This document shows positions 62,197 through 64,000 of a stretch of 64,000 bases of DNA, piece after piece. Position 1 is the stretch's first letter, and each line of letters begins with the position of its first letter. Under the pieces are notes generated by a model. The model saw nothing but the letters and a program-made list of their open reading frames with translations, ran no database searches and was not told where the DNA came from. The position numbers and the translations under genes are program-made. The stretch is from positions 620,001 to 684,000 of the forward strand of contig NC_015276.1 in NCBI RefSeq assembly GCF_000192865.1, read 5' to 3'. This DNA comes from Marinomonas mediterranea MMB-1 (GTDB lineage: Bacteria > Pseudomonadota > Gammaproteobacteria > Pseudomonadales > Marinomonadaceae).

Positions 62197-63003
62197 CTAG
62201 GTTGCCTCATTACCTTGAATTCGATCGCAATGTGATTGGATTAACTGACCTGAAATAGACGATAAGTTCGGAGTGATCGGTAACTCAGAGATAGAAAACC
62301 AGTCGGCGCTTTCTATTTCGCCTTCTGCTGGGGTGATGTCACCACTCTCATACTCGGCATAAAACCCAACCATGAGTTGATGGGGGAATGACCATGGTTG
62401 AGAGCCGATGTATTCTATATTTTTGACGCGAATGCCGACTTCTTCAAATACTTCTCGGTGTACGGCTTCTTCCAGTGGCTCACCAGCTTCAACGAACCCT
62501 GCAATATTGCTATACATACCTTCTTTCATATGAGGCGCGCGCGCAAGGAGGAGAGTGTTTCCTTTGCGGATAGAAACAATGATACAGGGGGAGATTCTTG
62601 GGTAGTGGCGTAGGTTGCAAGAAGGGCAAATTTTAGTGTGTTCCCTTTCATGCTTTGTTGTCATCTCGGTGCCACAGCGACCGCAAAACTGATGGTCTCG
62701 ATCCCAATGTGCGAGCTGCTGTGCTCTGCTTAAGATAAGAAAATTGTCTTCATTTTCACGAAAGAGTAATTCTCGAAGAGAGATGGATTCTAATCCAGTT
62801 GGTTTTTTGTTTAGTATGCAGATAAAAATGTCTTTTTCTTGCCATGTTCCACAGAACACTGGACTTGCTTCTTTGTCTGGTTGAAAGTCGTCTAGTGAAA
62901 ATAAAAAGGAATGACCAGCGACGATAACCTGATTGTCGTATAACAAAATATACTGAGCTTGTGTGTGGGGTTTGGGGTGTTTATCGATCCCAATGGTGAG
63001 CAT
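62197..63003 (-). CDS. nudC: NAD(+)/NADH pyrophosphatase
   Basis: Nudix hydrolase that cleaves NAD(H) and can remove NAD caps from RNA. The zinc ribbon CGRCGTEM...CPSC is in the middle (about residues 106-131). The Nudix box reads GFVEAGEPLEEAVHREVFEE, followed by VGI. The NudC-specific array SQPWSFPHQLMVGFYAEY follows it. AGGTAG precedes ATG 63003, so the TTG at 63024 is not preferred. 268 aa. Confidence 0.94.
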   Translation of the reverse strand: MLTIGIDKHPKPHTQAQYILLYDNQVIVAGHSFLFSLDDFQPDKEASPVFCGTWQEKDIFICILNKKPTGLESISLRELLFRENEDNFLILSRAQQLAHWDRDHQFCGRCGTEMTTKHEREHTKICPSCNLRHYPRISPCIIVSIRKGNTLLLARAPHMKEGMYSNIAGFVEAGEPLEEAVHREVFEEVGIRVKNIEYIGSQPWSFPHQLMVGFYAEYESGDITPAEGEIESADWFSISELPITPNLSSISGQLIQSHCDRIQGNEAT

Positions 63004-63185
63004 GTGGACACTACCTATTGTCAAAATATAAAAGCGCTATTGCCAGAATATAAGCGGTCATCAAAATATAAATGTTCTAGACAGTATATATTAGCGAGAC
63101 ATTTTTATAACAAAAAGAGGTAATTACTTGATAAGTTAGAAACAAAAGAGAAATCGAGAAGAAAACTTGCGAAGAAAAAGTGAAA

Positions 63186-63269
<84 letters not shown>

Positions 63270-63336
63270 ACAGCAGCGCGGCGTATAATACATACGCCTG
63301 AATATGCTGTAAAGGTTTTTTTAAAGAAAATTGAAT

Positions 63337-63954
63337 TTAACGCGAAAGAAGTTTCTCTAACTTCGCTTTCATTCGCTCTTCTGCCGACATGTTATTGTAA
63401 CTGTCATCCTCTTTCCTTGCTTTTGGAGCAGGGCGAGCGGCTTTTGGCTTTGGTTTGTTTTGCTGGTTACCGTTACTTGGTCGTCCAAAGGTCTTTTTGG
63501 CCTTTGGCATTGGTTTTTCAGATACGGCTTTTTTGGGGCGAGCCGCTTCAGGTAGGGCAGGCTCATCGCTGACTGCTACGCCTTCTAAGTCAATGCGTGG
63601 CTGCCCGGAAAGTAAGCACTTTTTATAGCGATCAGAGCGAGTGTAAGCGGCAAGTGCACGCTTTTGTTTGCTCGCGTTGAACTGTTCGTCCAGTTCCATG
63701 TCCTTGTCGATGCCCACTTTTAGAGGCTTCGGATTATTCCAATCGAATGCTTTTGGATATCTATCTTCTAGCATTTTGATCAAGCGACGATTGTTTTTCT
63801 GATTCTTCTGACGCTTTTTTTGCTCTGGTGTCAACGTTGGGACACTCTTTTCAGCTACCTGCTCAGAAGTTGAGGCTGAGGTATCTAGTACTTCAGTCGC
63901 TTGTTCGTCTGTTGTTTCCGTAGCGCTTTCTAGCTCTGGGTTTTCTGTAGTCAT
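63337..63954 (-). CDS. proQ: ProQ/FinO family RNA chaperone
   Basis: A 205-aa RNA-binding protein. An acidic, low-complexity N-terminal tail (TETTDEQATEVLDTSAS) precedes the ProQ/FinO domain at about residues 45-125, with LIKMLEDRYPKAFDW, PLKVGIDKDM and ALAAYTRSDRYKKCLLSGQP. A basic, Pro/Lys-rich linker follows and the protein ends in AEERMKAKLEKLLSR. Such proteins stabilise small RNAs and mRNAs. It lacks the Tudor-like C-terminal domain of E. coli ProQ, as is common in related marine genera. Confidence 0.9.
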   Translation of the reverse strand: MTTENPELESATETTDEQATEVLDTSASTSEQVAEKSVPTLTPEQKKRQKNQKNNRRLIKMLEDRYPKAFDWNNPKPLKVGIDKDMELDEQFNASKQKRALAAYTRSDRYKKCLLSGQPRIDLEGVAVSDEPALPEAARPKKAVSEKPMPKAKKTFGRPSNGNQQNKPKPKAARPAPKARKEDDSYNNMSAEERMKAKLEKLLSR

Positions 63955-64000
63955 GGGATCTGTCTGTAAATGATTTATCTTAATTGAGGAGTCTGAGTGC

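Overview
The window looks like chromosomal DNA of a marine gammaproteobacterium. Its housekeeping content (Rsd, DsbB, YggX, TrmB, Mqo, NudC, YfcL, ProQ, GlmU-GlmS) and AT-leaning composition suggest Oceanospirillales, probably Marinomonas. That placement is an inference from gene content; no search was run. There are no rRNA genes, CRISPR arrays or plasmid/phage replication genes.

Layout. 0.1-19.4 kb is core chromosome: a LysR regulator with an operator-like dyad, an eight-gene tRNA operon (Ser-Asn-Pro-His-Lys-Asn-Pro-Lys, minus strand), a polysaccharide deacetylase, tdh carrying a 294-bp IS5-type MITE across its stop codon, a divergent Tex paralogue, an H-NS-like protein, two large Wzz-like chain-length regulators, trmB, a DUF423 protein, a WD40 lipoprotein, rsd, dsbB, a solitary FliL-like protein, yggX and glmU-glmS. 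19.4-37.2 kb is one long same-strand surface-glycan operon. It holds a NeuA-like CMP-sugar synthetase, a CBS/NeuB/SAF/TIM-barrel fusion, a pseudaminic-acid set (PseB, PseC, PseF, PseG, a formyltransferase-like protein where an N-acyltransferase is expected, PseI), three putative glycosyltransferases carrying a KxHP motif, a Wzx flippase, a Wzy-like polymerase, a GT4 glycosyltransferase and Gmd.

37.3-44.3 kb, 48.9-52.2 kb and 54.9-58.1 kb are wreckage of many insertion sequences (IS481, IS66, IS30, ISAs1, IS5, IS256 and ISNCY/IS1202-like). They surround manC, manB, a WcaJ-type initiating transferase, an O-antigen-ligase-like gene and galE. One IS66 copy holds a complete 1.83-kb group II intron in tnpC, and a second, inverted, intron-less copy lies 8 kb away, so the intron boundaries can be read from the sequence. 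58.2-64 kb is core chromosome again: an FKBP-type isomerase, yfcL, mqo, a CBS protein, nudC, tRNA-Tyr and proQ.

How it works together. GlmS and GlmU make UDP-GlcNAc. PseB to PseI convert it to a CMP-activated pseudaminic acid, probably N-formylated. The NeuA/NeuB-fusion pair implies a second nonulosonic acid. ManC, ManB and Gmd supply GDP-mannose and GDP-4-keto-6-deoxymannose. The WcaJ-like enzyme starts the repeat unit, the glycosyltransferases extend it, Wzx and Wzy export and polymerise it, and the Wzz-like proteins set its length. The coding-strand composition of the manC-galE block (A/C-rich on the plus strand, against a T/G-rich background) and the inverted IS copies around it suggest IS-driven inversion or permutation of this part of the locus.
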